52,323 nucleotides of DNA from Emticicia sp943368675 (GCA_943368675.1 CALRLN020000003.1:1-52323), one strand, 5' to 3'. Positions 36,125 to 45,565 are shown, numbered from the stretch's first letter. Program-made: numbers and translations. Notes: generated from the sequence alone by a model not told the origin.

Positions 36125-38941
36125 TTACAAGTTAGCACTACTTTTAAAATCTATCCCCATTAACTGCATTACAATTTGGGTAGATAATGCTTTTTCGTTT
36201 TTAAATACGAAATACACATCGTGTACACCATTTGCAGATACTTTTACCGGAGCCATTACTGCCCCTCTCCGTACGGCCATAACCATTTCCGGTCTTACGC
36301 CTGGAATATCATTTGCCGGGGCTTGTTGCTGGCCTGCTGTTGGCGGACGGAATGGCGCGGGTTCTTTTACTACTATCATTTCTGACTTACCAACTAACGG
36401 CCCTGTAGGAGAATCAAGATGAACTTCTATTATTCCTCCGGCCGCACCTACCCGGGTAGTTGCTTGTGTATAAAAATCAATCTGGTCTATATTGGTAAAG
36501 TCTATTTTATCATAGCCGATATAAGAGTTGTTACCTACCACAAAGAATGATTTAGATGGTGTCATTACCTTCTGGGTGCCTTTTGCCTTATTGGCCAGTT
36601 CAGGGTCAAGGAATGGATGTCTTAATACAATTGTCTGTTCTGATGCCGTAGCAGGCATTAATTTAGTTCCTCTGTCTTTATAAGAAGCTCTTAATACAAA
36701 TGAACCGTTTTCTTTTTGTCCGGCCGGGATAGCTGTTGTATAGCTGCCTTTGGTAGGGTAAGACTTTACTACTTTTTTCTCTCCGATACTCAAAATATAC
36801 TCAACCATTGAGGTAGCATCACTTTGCGAGATTGACGGGTGAGCACTCATGGCGTGTTCGCCCCATACACCCATACCACCACTGATAACTTTTTTAGCTA
36901 ATTGTTCAGCTATACCCGGGGTTCCTTTGTATTTATTGGCAATATCAGTATAGCTTGGTCCTACTGATTTTTTGTCTACTACGTGGCAGGCTTTGCAATC
37001 GCTAGCTTCTATTAAACGCTGCCCTGTTGAGGCAAAAGCGACAGCATCGGCACCTCTGTGGTTTTGAGAAACTTCAATCTTATCATAGCCTATTGGCATA
37101 TAGTCTATGTTTACCGCCACTTGCTCCGGTTTAATTTTCCCATTGCTCAGGCTTCCGTCCTCTTTATCTTCTACTTTTATATCATATTCAATCGGTTTGT
37201 TCGGAAAATAGAAGGTTTTGTTGCCTTTCAGAATGTCAAATGCCACCATTGGAGGTTCGTTACCTACTTTTATATCTAACGACTGACTGTTTTTAGCACC
37301 TTTGGCGTCTGTTACGGTCAAAGTGGCTTTGTAAATACCCGCTTTATCAAAACTAACAGTCGGGTTAGCTGTTTTAAATACTCTTGTTCCGGCCGTTTTG
37401 TTGCTTACTTTCCATTCGTAAGTCAAAGCGTCTCCATCTGCATCTTTTGTGCCCGATGAGGAGAAATTCACTTTCAACGGAATAGCACCTCCTGTTTTAT
37501 CTGATGCAATCTGTACTTCCGGTTTGCGGTTGCCTGCATTATATTCAACTTTTACCAATCGTGCGTTGTCATTACCTCTGAACCAGGCCGTGCCGTATTC
37601 CAGTACATATAAATCTCCATCCGGGGCAAAATCTATATCAATGGCGCTACCGAAATCAGTATTTGGCATAAAGCGCTCCATAGATTTATAATTACCGTTT
37701 TCGTCCATCGTTACGCTCATAATCCAACCACGCATAAACTCCACAATCAACCACTTACCTTCGTAATAATCTGGAAAAGGTCTTTTAGCTATCGGAAAAT
37801 CGGAACGACGATAGACAGGGCCGCCAGTAGCACTACGTCCTGAACTACCTACCAACGGAAACTCTTCTGAAATAGCATAAGGGTACCAGATAAAGGCTTT
37901 TTGCGCAGGTGGTAACTCTTTTAAACCAGTATTATTAGGAGAATCATTAACAGGTCTGGCAGGGTCAAACTTTGAGTCCGGTTTAGGTTTATTGGTCACA
38001 AAATCCCAGTCAGTGTAGGGTTTGTTATCGCCGATGAAATAAGGCCAGCCAAAAAAGCCGGGGCCTTTAGCCTGATTAAATTCATCATAGCCACGTGGGC
38101 CACGTTCTGAATCTTTTGAAGCATCCGGGCCTACCTCTCCCCAATACAAATATCCTGTTTTACTGTCAATACTTGGTCTCCAGGGGTTACGATGCCCCAT
38201 TGTATAAATTTCAGGTCTGGTATTGGCTGTTCCGACCGGAAATAAATTACCTTTAGGAATGGAGTAAGTACCGTTAGCCTCAGGCTTGATTCTGAGGATT
38301 TTCCCACGTAAATCATTTGTATTGGCAGCCCCGCGCTGATCGTCCCACGTACTTTGGTCCGGGCGTTCGTCAATAGTTGCATATCCATCCGAATTGCTAT
38401 TGCTGGTATTGTTCCCTACGGTAAGATATAAATTACCTGTTTTATCGAAAACCATACCGCCACCTGTGTGGCAGCATTCTTCTCTCTGGGTAGGAACCTC
38501 CAGGATGATTTTCTTTGAAGACTCAACTAATTCCTCGCCCTTTAGTTCCCAGCGAGCCAATACGTGCTTTGCTACATCAGTATCGGCATAATACATATAA
38601 ATCCAGTGGTTCTTCTCAAAATCCGGATCCTGTACCAAGCCCATCAACCCTTCTTCTGCTTCACGCTTTACACCCTGGCGATTAGTGTATTTGGTATTAA
38701 CCGGAATTGTAGCTAAGGTCTTTACTTCTTTAGTTTTCGGATTATATTGTTTTAATGCCCCTTTGCGCTCTACAAAAAGCACACGTCCGTCCTTTAGTAA
38801 GGCCATTTCCATAGGTTCATCTAACTTCTCAGTTAATATGACCTTGGTAAAACGGTTTTCTTCAGGAACCTGAGCAAAACTTTGCAGGGCCACAAAAAGC
38901 CCCCCTACAAATAGATTTGTAAATTTTTTGTATTTCATCAT
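36125..38941 (-). CDS. PQQ-type sugar dehydrogenase / PKD / cytochrome c / CBM6 fusion
   Basis: A 938-residue exported protein with a signal peptide (about 1-24). Residues about 25-450 form a glucose/sorbosone-dehydrogenase (GSDH) propeller, with GLMGLVQDPDF, HTGGGMVFD and GHRNPWRPS. Residues about 465-555 form a PKD domain containing SSGTKDADGDALTYEW. Residues about 630-725 form a cytochrome c: the CKACH haem site at C649, C652 and H653, with axial Met probably M698 in HAMSAHP. The C-terminus (about 740-938) looks like a CBM6 carbohydrate-binding domain. It probably oxidises a sugar and passes electrons through its own haem, but the exact substrate is unknown and PQQ use is inferred from the fold. 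It follows the LytTR regulator gene by 25 bases and precedes the esterase by 33. Confidence 0.9.
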   Translation of the reverse strand: MMKYKKFTNLFVGGLFVALQSFAQVPEENRFTKVILTEKLDEPMEMALLKDGRVLFVERKGALKQYNPKTKEVKTLATIPVNTKYTNRQGVKREAEEGLMGLVQDPDFEKNHWIYMYYADTDVAKHVLARWELKGEELVESSKKIILEVPTQREECCHTGGGMVFDKTGNLYLTVGNNTSNSNSDGYATIDERPDQSTWDDQRGAANTNDLRGKILRIKPEANGTYSIPKGNLFPVGTANTRPEIYTMGHRNPWRPSIDSKTGYLYWGEVGPDASKDSERGPRGYDEFNQAKGPGFFGWPYFIGDNKPYTDWDFVTNKPKPDSKFDPARPVNDSPNNTGLKELPPAQKAFIWYPYAISEEFPLVGSSGRSATGGPVYRRSDFPIAKRPFPDYYEGKWLIVEFMRGWIMSVTMDENGNYKSMERFMPNTDFGSAIDIDFAPDGDLYVLEYGTAWFRGNDNARLVKVEYNAGNRKPEVQIASDKTGGAIPLKVNFSSSGTKDADGDALTYEWKVSNKTAGTRVFKTANPTVSFDKAGIYKATLTVTDAKGAKNSQSLDIKVGNEPPMVAFDILKGNKTFYFPNKPIEYDIKVEDKEDGSLSNGKIKPEQVAVNIDYMPIGYDKIEVSQNHRGADAVAFASTGQRLIEASDCKACHVVDKKSVGPSYTDIANKYKGTPGIAEQLAKKVISGGMGVWGEHAMSAHPSISQSDATSMVEYILSIGEKKVVKSYPTKGSYTTAIPAGQKENGSFVLRASYKDRGTKLMPATASEQTIVLRHPFLDPELANKAKGTQKVMTPSKSFFVVGNNSYIGYDKIDFTNIDQIDFYTQATTRVGAAGGIIEVHLDSPTGPLVGKSEMIVVKEPAPFRPPTAGQQQAPANDIPGVRPEMVMAVRRGAVMAPVKVSANGVHDVYFVFKNEKALSTQIVMQLMGIDFKSSANL

Positions 38942-38966
38942 AGTTATGAAAAATTGGTAATCGGGT

Positions 38967-39710
38967 TTATTTTGAATAGTTTAATAATTTCAACAAATCG
39001 TCAATGCTCGATTCACTAACAGGAATATCATGGGTGCCTATCTTGATTCGTTGCCCTCTGATAGATTCTATCTTATCAACATTCACGATAAAAGATTTAT
39101 GAATACGCATAAATTGTTTAGCCGGCAGTTTCTCCTCGATTGCCTTCATTGTAGATTTGGTAAGAATGGGTTTGGCCTGGGTTGTCAGGAAAATTTTGAT
39201 ATAATCTTTTAAACCCTCTATATGCGTAATATCCTTAATGATAATTTTCACCAAAGAATATTCAACATTAATAAAAAAGAATTCCGGAAATTCGTCTGCT
39301 TTAGGTGCATTCTCTGCCGAAGACGCAGGTGCCGAGGCCATTGCATGATTTTTATTATATAATTCCAGTGCCTTATAGGTTGCTTTTGTAAATCTTTCTA
39401 AACTTACGGGTTTCATCAGGTAATCAACTACATCCAAATCATAGCTTTCTACGGCATAGTTGGCATAAGCTGTTACAAAAATCACCAGGGGTTTTTCTCT
39501 GAGGCTCTGCAAAAATTTGGTACCTAACATACCGGGCATCTGAATATCCAGAAACATCAGGTCTATTTTTTCCTCCTGCAAAGCCTGCATGGCTTCAAAA
39601 GGGTTTTTACAGGTACGAACCAATTCTAAAAAAGGTATCTGTTTGATATTCTCTTCCAGAAGTTTGCGTCCCATACTTTCGTCATCAACGGCAATACATC
39701 TTAGTGTCAT
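38967..39710 (-). CDS. LytTR-family response regulator
   Basis: A 247-residue regulator. The frame is open 15 codons further upstream, but the ATG at 39710-39708 overlaps the stop codon of the kinase gene as ATGA, which marks the true start and translational coupling. The receiver domain has D9/D10 in AVDDES, the phosphorylated Asp55 in FLDIQMP, and the Lys in LMKPVSLE. The C-terminal LytTR domain (about 150-245) has FFINVEYSLVKI, HIEGLKDYIKI and the motif MRIHKSFIVNVDKIE. It is the partner of the LytS-type kinase and is probably co-transcribed with the downstream sugar dehydrogenase gene, whose start is 25 bases after its stop. Confidence 0.94.
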   Translation of the reverse strand: MTLRCIAVDDESMGRKLLEENIKQIPFLELVRTCKNPFEAMQALQEEKIDLMFLDIQMPGMLGTKFLQSLREKPLVIFVTAYANYAVESYDLDVVDYLMKPVSLERFTKATYKALELYNKNHAMASAPASSAENAPKADEFPEFFFINVEYSLVKIIIKDITHIEGLKDYIKIFLTTQAKPILTKSTMKAIEEKLPAKQFMRIHKSFIVNVDKIESIRGQRIKIGTHDIPVSESSIDDLLKLLNYSK

Positions 39711-40762
39711 GAGCCAATCGTTTTTAATTGTAAAAATAGAGACACAATAAACCAATTGTTCTCTTTTTTGATGTCTAATTTATGCTTTTCCGCATATAAA
39801 AGTTCTAACCGTCTTTTAACGTTCTTTAAGCCAATGCCCGAGCTGCTGTCTTTATCCTCTGCTAATTCAGGCGCTATTTTATTTCTTACCTCATAATAAA
39901 GCTCATTATTATCACATCGTACCAGCACATCAATAATCGGCGTATCTATCATACCCACCCCATGCTTAAAAGCATTTTCTACAAACGGAATCAACAACAT
40001 CGGTTCTATGATTTGTGAACCTATATTACCCTCAACCTTCAGATTTATTTCTACGTCTTCCTCAAACCTGACTCTTTGTAATTCGATATAATTATTCAGA
40101 TAATTGATTTCTTTGTCAAGCGATACCTGCACATCATCAGCCTCATACAACATATAACGCATCAACTCCGATAATTGAATGGTAACAGGCTCTGCAGCAC
40201 TTGATTTGGTACGAATAAGATATACAATACTATTCAGAACATTGAAAATAAAATGCGGGCTGATTTGAGAACGCAGAAACGATAATTCGGCTTGTAATTT
40301 TTCCTGTTTTTCTTCCCGCTTTAATTTCTCCTGATCAGCCATATAGAGAATAAGCCCATATACCGTGCTTATGGCACTAACAAAAAGAATCGGAAACATG
40401 GTCTTTGTCTCAAATAGCTTGATTTGATGCCCATTCATATCAACGGGGTTCTCCCATAATCCCAGTTTTAACAGATACTGAATAATCAGGAAAACGAAAC
40501 TCAGTACAATTACTGAGAACACATAAGACCCAACGCCACGTTTCCTAAGAAAATAAGGCATAAGTATCATGGTATTAATAAAAAACTGAGGAACGTGGGT
40601 AATAGATAGTGGGGCAATATGCCCTAAATACCATCTGTCTCTTTCGGTGTCGTTTAAGTAGGCGTTAATAATCGGCCATACAACCCACACTCCCCAGAAC
40701 AACACATGAAACAACAGACGAAAGAGGTGTTCGACAGATATTTTTTTATTGAGTATAGTCAT
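39707..40762 (-). CDS. LytS/YehU-type sensor histidine kinase
   Basis: A 351-residue kinase. Four hydrophobic segments in the first 145 residues form the membrane sensor, followed by a coiled coil (about 145-165). The His_kinase domain has the phospho-acceptor His170 in SQISPHFIFNVLNS, the conserved IPFVENAFKHGVG N-box, and a short G-box GIGLKNVKRRL. There is no large periplasmic domain, so the signal is probably sensed in or near the membrane. It is the first gene of a minus-strand unit kinase-regulator-dehydrogenase-esterase. A promoter-like TTG-N16-TAGATTTG lies about 90 bases upstream. The divergent gene at 41113 encodes an outer-membrane protein and could be a target. Confidence 0.94.
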   Translation of the reverse strand: MTILNKKISVEHLFRLLFHVLFWGVWVVWPIINAYLNDTERDRWYLGHIAPLSITHVPQFFINTMILMPYFLRKRGVGSYVFSVIVLSFVFLIIQYLLKLGLWENPVDMNGHQIKLFETKTMFPILFVSAISTVYGLILYMADQEKLKREEKQEKLQAELSFLRSQISPHFIFNVLNSIVYLIRTKSSAAEPVTIQLSELMRYMLYEADDVQVSLDKEINYLNNYIELQRVRFEEDVEINLKVEGNIGSQIIEPMLLIPFVENAFKHGVGMIDTPIIDVLVRCDNNELYYEVRNKIAPELAEDKDSSSGIGLKNVKRRLELLYAEKHKLDIKKENNWFIVSLFLQLKTIGS

Positions 40763-40851
40763 TAATTGTTAAATTGTTTTTATATATTTTTGAACTTTTC
40801 CAAGTTTACAGTTTAGCAAGCGTATATGATGCGGAAAGTACAAAACACAAA

Positions 40852-40878
40852 CAAATCTATACTATTAAAATAATTCAA
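40852..40878 (-). promoter_or_regulatory. Putative promoter for the LytS kinase operon
   Basis: On the minus strand TTG (40878-40876) and TAGATTTG (40859-40852) are 16 bases apart, one short of the usual range. Confidence 0.5.
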
Positions 40879-41035
40879 TTATAAAGAAGCCGACAAAAGC
40901 GCAAAGTTCGACGACAAAAATCCGCAACACGCAATCAAAACCTCTGTTTTGCTCATTTTCAGGTGTTTTTCTACTTAGATAAGCATGTTTTTATCTTTCA
41001 TCTTCTATCTTCTGCATTTCATCTATTCTATAAAA

Positions 41036-41062
41036 TTGTACAAAAAATGTATACTTATTTTG
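41036..41062 (+). promoter_or_regulatory. Putative promoter for the TonB-type outer-membrane protein
   Basis: TTG at 41036-41038 and TTATTTTG at 41055-41062 (one mismatch to TAnnTTTG), 16 bases apart, about 50 bases before the start codon. Confidence 0.4.
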
Positions 41063-41112
41063 TATCGTTAAATCATTAGCACCGAAAAAAACAAATTATA
41101 AAAAATAAAACA

Positions 41113-43668
41113 ATGAAAAAGTTTATCACTATTTTAAGTTTGCTTGCCTTTATTAGTACTGCTGCATTAGCACAATTTCCGGGTGGTGGTCCTGGTGGCC
41201 CGGGCGGCCAGAGAGGCGATGGAAACGGACGTCAGGGCAATCCGCAACAACAAAGACCAACGGTGAACCTTGAAGGTAATGCTCCTAAAGGGAACTCCAA
41301 GATTACAGGTTTTGTGGTTGATGAAGCACTTACAACCGCCGTTGAGTTTGCTAATGTGGCTCTTTACAATAAAGCTGACAACAAAGTAGTAGATGGCGCA
41401 ATGGCAGACGAAAAAGGAAAGTTTGTACTATCAAGAGTAGCGGCAGGTGAATATAAATTAGTGATTACTTTTATTGGTTATGCAGACAAAACTATTGATA
41501 ATATAAAGGTTGAAAAAGGAAAGGACATTGACTTAGGTGTAATCAAATTATCTACAAGTGCCAAACAATTGGATGAGGTAACGGTAACTGCCGAAAAATC
41601 AATGATTGAAGAGAAAGTTGACCGGTTGGTATATAATGCAGAAAAAGATATTACCTCGAAGGGGGGCGATGCGGCAGATGTATTACGTAAGGTGCCTTTA
41701 TTAACAGTTGATTTAGATGGTAACGTATCATTACGCGGAACTTCAAATATAAGAGTCTTAATTAATAATAAGCCTTCTACTATTATTGCCAGCAGTATTG
41801 CTGATGCACTTAAAATGATTCCTTCTGAATTAATCAAATCTGTTGAGGTCATTACTTCTCCGTCAGCTAAATATGATGCTGAGGGTTCTGGTGGTATCAT
41901 TAATATTATTACCAAAAAAAGCACGATTCAGGGCTTAACACTCAATGTTGATGCCGGTGCGGGTATCCGTGGTTCTAATTTAGGTCTGAATGGCAGTTTC
42001 CGTAAAGGTAAATTAGGTGTGACCATGGGCGGTGGTGGCCGTGCTTTTTATAATAAAGCGGCTACTTCTTTAGATCAAAGCACGCTGGTAAATGGAAATA
42101 CTGTGTTGACTAAACAAACTGCGGATGCATTTGATAATGGTTTGTTTGGCCGTTATAATTTAGGTTTCGATTACGACATTTCTAAAAATCAGGCATTGAC
42201 TGCTGGTATTAATTTCGGAACGCGTAATTTTATCAGAACCCAGGATTACACTACTAATTTATATACTAACAACGTTTTAAGTTCAACTGCCTTCAGAAAT
42301 GTAGACAGCAAAGATTTGTCAAACTCTGTTGATTTTAACCTGGATTATATACGTACTTTCAAGCCTTCGCAGGAATGGTCAGTTTCAACACAGTACAGTA
42401 AGAGTAATCTTAAAAATAACTTCCTGGCTGATTTATTGAATAGTTCAGGTGAATTGGCAAGTCGCCAGAGAAATATTAATAGTAATATAAATCAGGAGGT
42501 CACAGTTCAAACTGATTTCCAGACACCTATCAAGACAAATCAGATGTTAGAAGTAGGTGTAAAAGGTATCTTCCGCCAGGTAAACAGTGATTTCAGTTAT
42601 CTGGTTGCTGGCCCGACAGGAGATTTTGCCTCTGATGTCAGAAATCCCGCAGGTTTATTAGATTACTCACAAAACATTGCTTCCGGCTATTTATCTTATA
42701 CTTATTCAACCAAGAACAAGTATACCATCAAAGCGGGCGCCCGTTATGAATATACCACTATTGATGCCAACGACCAGAATAAAGATATTAATATTCCGGC
42801 CTACGGCAATCTGGTACCGAGCGTAAATATTTCGAAGACTTTTGGCAATACAACTTTGAAAGCCGCTTATAACAAACGAATTCAACGCCCAGGCTTACAA
42901 CAATTGAATCCAAACTTCAATTTAGCTAACCCTCAGAGCATTACGATTGGTAACCCTAGCCTGAGACCTGAGATAACTGATAACTTTGAATTAAGTGCAA
43001 GTTCCAATATTAAAAAAGTATATTTGAATACCTCAGTATTCGGGCGTATGACCAATAACTCAATCCTTCGCTTAAGTGCTCCATCTGATACACTTATTGG
43101 AGCCGTTATTACTACATTCCAGAACATCGGCACCCAACAGGTTTTTGGTTCAAATGTATTTGCTAATATTACTATTACACCAAAATGGTCAGTAAATGGT
43201 GGTATTGATGTATATTATAACTATCTGGAAGGTCAAATACTCGGTGCTGATGGCAAATCACTGTTAACAAGCAATACGGGTGTTGTGGTTGGTGGTCGTC
43301 TTCAGACACAAATACAATTAAAAAATGGATGGGGTGTTCAGGCATTCAGCTTTTTCAGAGGTCAGCAAGTACAATTGCAGGGAACAGAGGGCGGTTTCTA
43401 CATGTATTCAGTCGGGTTCAGAAAAGATTTCAAAAATAAAAAAGGAAGCCTTGGTTTAGCTACTGATAATTTCTTTGGAGGAATGGTCAGAAGATCAACA
43501 TTAGAGTCTGCGCAGTTCAAACAAGTAAGTGTAAATAATATCTATAATCAAAACGTAAAAGTGACGTTCAGTTATAAAATTGGTAATATGAGAATGGTTG
43601 AGCAAAAGAAAACAAAATCGGTGAAGAATGATGATGTGAAGGCTGGAGATAGCAATAACAACAACTAA
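41113..43668 (+). CDS. TonB-dependent receptor-like outer-membrane protein (OMP_b-brl_3 type)
   Basis: An 851-residue outer-membrane protein. Signal peptide (1-20). A Gly/Pro/Gln/Arg-rich mature N-terminus (about 21-60, FPGGGPGGPGGQRGDG...) precedes a CarboxypepD_reg-like domain (about 64-150). The plug domain (about 155-275) contains VLRKVPLLTVDLDGNVSLRG and the typical end GGIINIITKK. The barrel follows (about 280-830). This type of receptor usually imports small substrates or takes part in outer-membrane assembly; no SusD partner is present. The divergent LytS/LytTR operon lies 350 bases away. A terminator follows the stop. The start is the only ATG before the signal peptide and has no Shine-Dalgarno sequence. 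Confidence 0.92.
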   Translation: MKKFITILSLLAFISTAALAQFPGGGPGGPGGQRGDGNGRQGNPQQQRPTVNLEGNAPKGNSKITGFVVDEALTTAVEFANVALYNKADNKVVDGAMADEKGKFVLSRVAAGEYKLVITFIGYADKTIDNIKVEKGKDIDLGVIKLSTSAKQLDEVTVTAEKSMIEEKVDRLVYNAEKDITSKGGDAADVLRKVPLLTVDLDGNVSLRGTSNIRVLINNKPSTIIASSIADALKMIPSELIKSVEVITSPSAKYDAEGSGGIINIITKKSTIQGLTLNVDAGAGIRGSNLGLNGSFRKGKLGVTMGGGGRAFYNKAATSLDQSTLVNGNTVLTKQTADAFDNGLFGRYNLGFDYDISKNQALTAGINFGTRNFIRTQDYTTNLYTNNVLSSTAFRNVDSKDLSNSVDFNLDYIRTFKPSQEWSVSTQYSKSNLKNNFLADLLNSSGELASRQRNINSNINQEVTVQTDFQTPIKTNQMLEVGVKGIFRQVNSDFSYLVAGPTGDFASDVRNPAGLLDYSQNIASGYLSYTYSTKNKYTIKAGARYEYTTIDANDQNKDINIPAYGNLVPSVNISKTFGNTTLKAAYNKRIQRPGLQQLNPNFNLANPQSITIGNPSLRPEITDNFELSASSNIKKVYLNTSVFGRMTNNSILRLSAPSDTLIGAVITTFQNIGTQQVFGSNVFANITITPKWSVNGGIDVYYNYLEGQILGADGKSLLTSNTGVVVGGRLQTQIQLKNGWGVQAFSFFRGQQVQLQGTEGGFYMYSVGFRKDFKNKKGSLGLATDNFFGGMVRRSTLESAQFKQVSVNNIYNQNVKVTFSYKIGNMRMVEQKKTKSVKNDDVKAGDSNNNN

Positions 43669-43708
43669 GGATTTTCAAAATTAGGTTTTTTATAGTTTTG
43701 TTTTAGTA

Positions 43709-43740
43709 AAGGAGCTACCATTGATTGGTAGCTCTCTTTC
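43709..43740. terminator. Terminator between the TonB-type gene and the lipoprotein gene
   Basis: GAGCTACCA (43712-43720) pairs with TGGTAGCTC (43726-43734), flanked by an A-rich stretch on one side and TCTTTC on the other. It lies between convergent genes. Confidence 0.7.
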
Positions 43741-44312
43741 TATTTAGCAGGTTTAATACTTTTTATAACTTCTGATTTCGGGAGAATTATGCTCCAGATA
43801 GCAAAGCCGGAATCATCACTAAAACACAATTTCCCCACACCCTTGGCAGATTCTATCGGAGCAGTGTATACAAAAAGTGACTCATCAATGCTTTGAATAT
43901 TGTTACCCAAAGGCAGTTTTCTCATGGCATTATCGGCATAGGCCTCTAATACCTCTTTTTCTTTGGCATACAGGCTGTTGTTACTGCCAATATCCGGTTG
44001 CCCCAATAAGCGGATTTTAAGATTATACTTTTTTGATAGCGAATCTATTACCTGCATATTTTTTAACTGACATATTTCTTCCGTTCGCTCTTCTGAAACA
44101 TCTTTCATTTGTTTCTCAAAATCTCTGGTCAACGTAAGGGCAATCTGACTTCCCAGAGTTTCAACCTGCTCCATAATCTGAGCTGGTGAAACCCGCTTTA
44201 TCTTATAGCCATCCATTTCCTCCTTTACTTCGGTTGTATCCAGGCGTTCTACATTCGAACATCCAAACTGTGTAAGAAACAGGCCTATAATCCAGATGCT
44301 GTTTTTTTTCAT
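43740..44312 (-). CDS. Probable lipoprotein, possibly DUF3365-like
   Basis: A 190-residue protein. The N-terminus is a short hydrophobic signal ending in a lipobox-like QFGC (Cys18), so it is likely lipidated, although position -3 is Gln rather than the usual Leu. The mature part has a charged helical region (about 35-95), then RLLGQPDIGSNNSLYAKEKE and a C-terminal beta part. The order of conserved positions weakly recalls the DUF3365 (Tll0287-like) haem-sensor fold, but the CxxCH haem motif is absent (KLCFSD instead). The gene starts 9 bases after manC on the same strand and is probably co-transcribed with it. Function unknown. Confidence 0.6.
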   Translation of the reverse strand: MKKNSIWIIGLFLTQFGCSNVERLDTTEVKEEMDGYKIKRVSPAQIMEQVETLGSQIALTLTRDFEKQMKDVSEERTEEICQLKNMQVIDSLSKKYNLKIRLLGQPDIGSNNSLYAKEKEVLEAYADNAMRKLPLGNNIQSIDESLFVYTAPIESAKGVGKLCFSDDSGFAIWSIILPKSEVIKSIKPAK

Positions 44313-44321
44313 ATGGGTTCT

Positions 44322-45389
44322 TTAAACAAATTCTTTTCCTTTATTTGCTGCCGCAGATACAAACTCTTTTACAGTCTGCTCGTCCTCTTTTCTACAAATC
44401 ATCAAAACATTATCGTATTCGGCCACTATAAATCCATCCAGGCCATTTACTACCACCAATCTGTCGTCCGGTGTTTTAATGATACAGTTCTTTGTATTGT
44501 ATAATAAGGTCTGCCCATCAATTACATTATGGTTTTCATCTTTTTCTGATATATCATACAATGATTTCCAGGTACCTAAATCTGACCAGCCAATATCTGA
44601 AAGCACTACAAATACGTTTTCAGCTTTTTCCATCACCCCATTATCAATCGATATATTTTTGCACTGAGGGTAGGCTCTTTTCAATGCATCGGCTTCGCCG
44701 TCTGTATAAAAATCCTTCTTTATTTCTTCGAAAGCCTCAGCCATTTCTGGCAAAAACAATTCAAAGCTTTTCTTAATGGCTTGCACATTCCAGATAAAAA
44801 TCCCTGCATTCCAGACAAATTCTCCGGTTTCAACAAACTTAATAGCCCATTCCAATGTTGGCTTTTCAGTAAATGTGCGTACACGCTTGATGTCTCCTTC
44901 CGATTCCGTGAACTGTATATAGCCATAGCCGGTGTCAGGCCTGGTAGGCTTGATGCCCAGTGTAACCAATACATCATTCTTTTCTGAAAAATGTAAGGCG
45001 ATTTTTATTCTTGTACGAAACTCCTCTTCTTTCAGGATAATATGGTCGGCCGGGGCCACAACAATGTTGGCATCAGGATTTTTAGAAGCAATTTTATAAC
45101 AGGCATAACCAATACACGGAGCAGTATTTCTCCGGCTTGGCTCCAGCAATATCTGGTCGTCAGACAGATACGGTAATTGCTTTTTAGTTAAGTCGTAATA
45201 TTCTTCACTGGTAACAATGTAGATATTTTCGTGCGGACAAATACCCTCAAAGCGTTCAACAGTCTGCTGAATCATTGTTTTACCAACGCCTAAAACATCA
45301 TGAAATTGTTTTGGGTTAGTACTACGGCTAAAAGGCCAGAATCTCGTTCCGACGCCGCCTGCCATTATAATGACGTAATTATTTTTCAT
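44322..45389 (-). CDS. manC: Mannose-1-phosphate guanylyltransferase
   Basis: A 355-residue nucleotidyltransferase that makes GDP-mannose from mannose-1-phosphate and GTP, used for fucose, mannose and exopolysaccharide synthesis. The N-terminal signature GGVGTRFWPFSRSTNPKQF begins at residue about 10. Further family segments are ILLEPSRRNTAPCIGYA, VVAPADHIIL and the FTEKP motif. There is no C-terminal phosphomannose-isomerase domain, so it is the monofunctional type. The frame extends 19 codons upstream, but the ATG at 45389 gives the standard N-terminus. The lipoprotein gene follows after 9 bases. No other polysaccharide genes are adjacent. Confidence 0.94.
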   Translation of the reverse strand: MKNNYVIIMAGGVGTRFWPFSRSTNPKQFHDVLGVGKTMIQQTVERFEGICPHENIYIVTSEEYYDLTKKQLPYLSDDQILLEPSRRNTAPCIGYACYKIASKNPDANIVVAPADHIILKEEEFRTRIKIALHFSEKNDVLVTLGIKPTRPDTGYGYIQFTESEGDIKRVRTFTEKPTLEWAIKFVETGEFVWNAGIFIWNVQAIKKSFELFLPEMAEAFEEIKKDFYTDGEADALKRAYPQCKNISIDNGVMEKAENVFVVLSDIGWSDLGTWKSLYDISEKDENHNVIDGQTLLYNTKNCIIKTPDDRLVVVNGLDGFIVAEYDNVLMICRKEDEQTVKEFVSAAANKGKEFV

Positions 45390-45565
45390 TAAAAATTTTC
45401 TAAGTGTTAGAGGATACCTCAGTAATTTATTTTGATTTCTCAGCAAATTTTAATCCAACGATTAAAGTAATTTGTCTTAGAGTAATTTTTGAAACTGATA
45501 ATAAATATCCGGGGCTGTTTTATGTTGATGATTGATTGAAAAAATTTAGAAACTATTTTTTTGCC

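Larger units (their letters stand above)
40763..41112. other. Divergent promoter region
   Basis: This is 350 bases of AT-rich DNA between the kinase operon (minus) and the TonB-type receptor (plus). It holds a promoter-like element for each direction (40852-40878 minus, 41036-41062 plus). No coding frame, hairpin terminator or known RNA motif was seen. A LytTR-type operator would be expected here, but I could not identify one. Confidence 0.5.

Noticed and set aside
39711..39755. N-terminal extension of the LytTR regulator
   Set aside because: The ATGA overlap with the kinase stop and the receiver start support 39710.
45390..45446. N-terminal extension of the mannose-1-phosphate guanylyltransferase
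   Set aside because: The residues are not conserved and the nucleotide-binding motif begins normally from the ATG at 45389.
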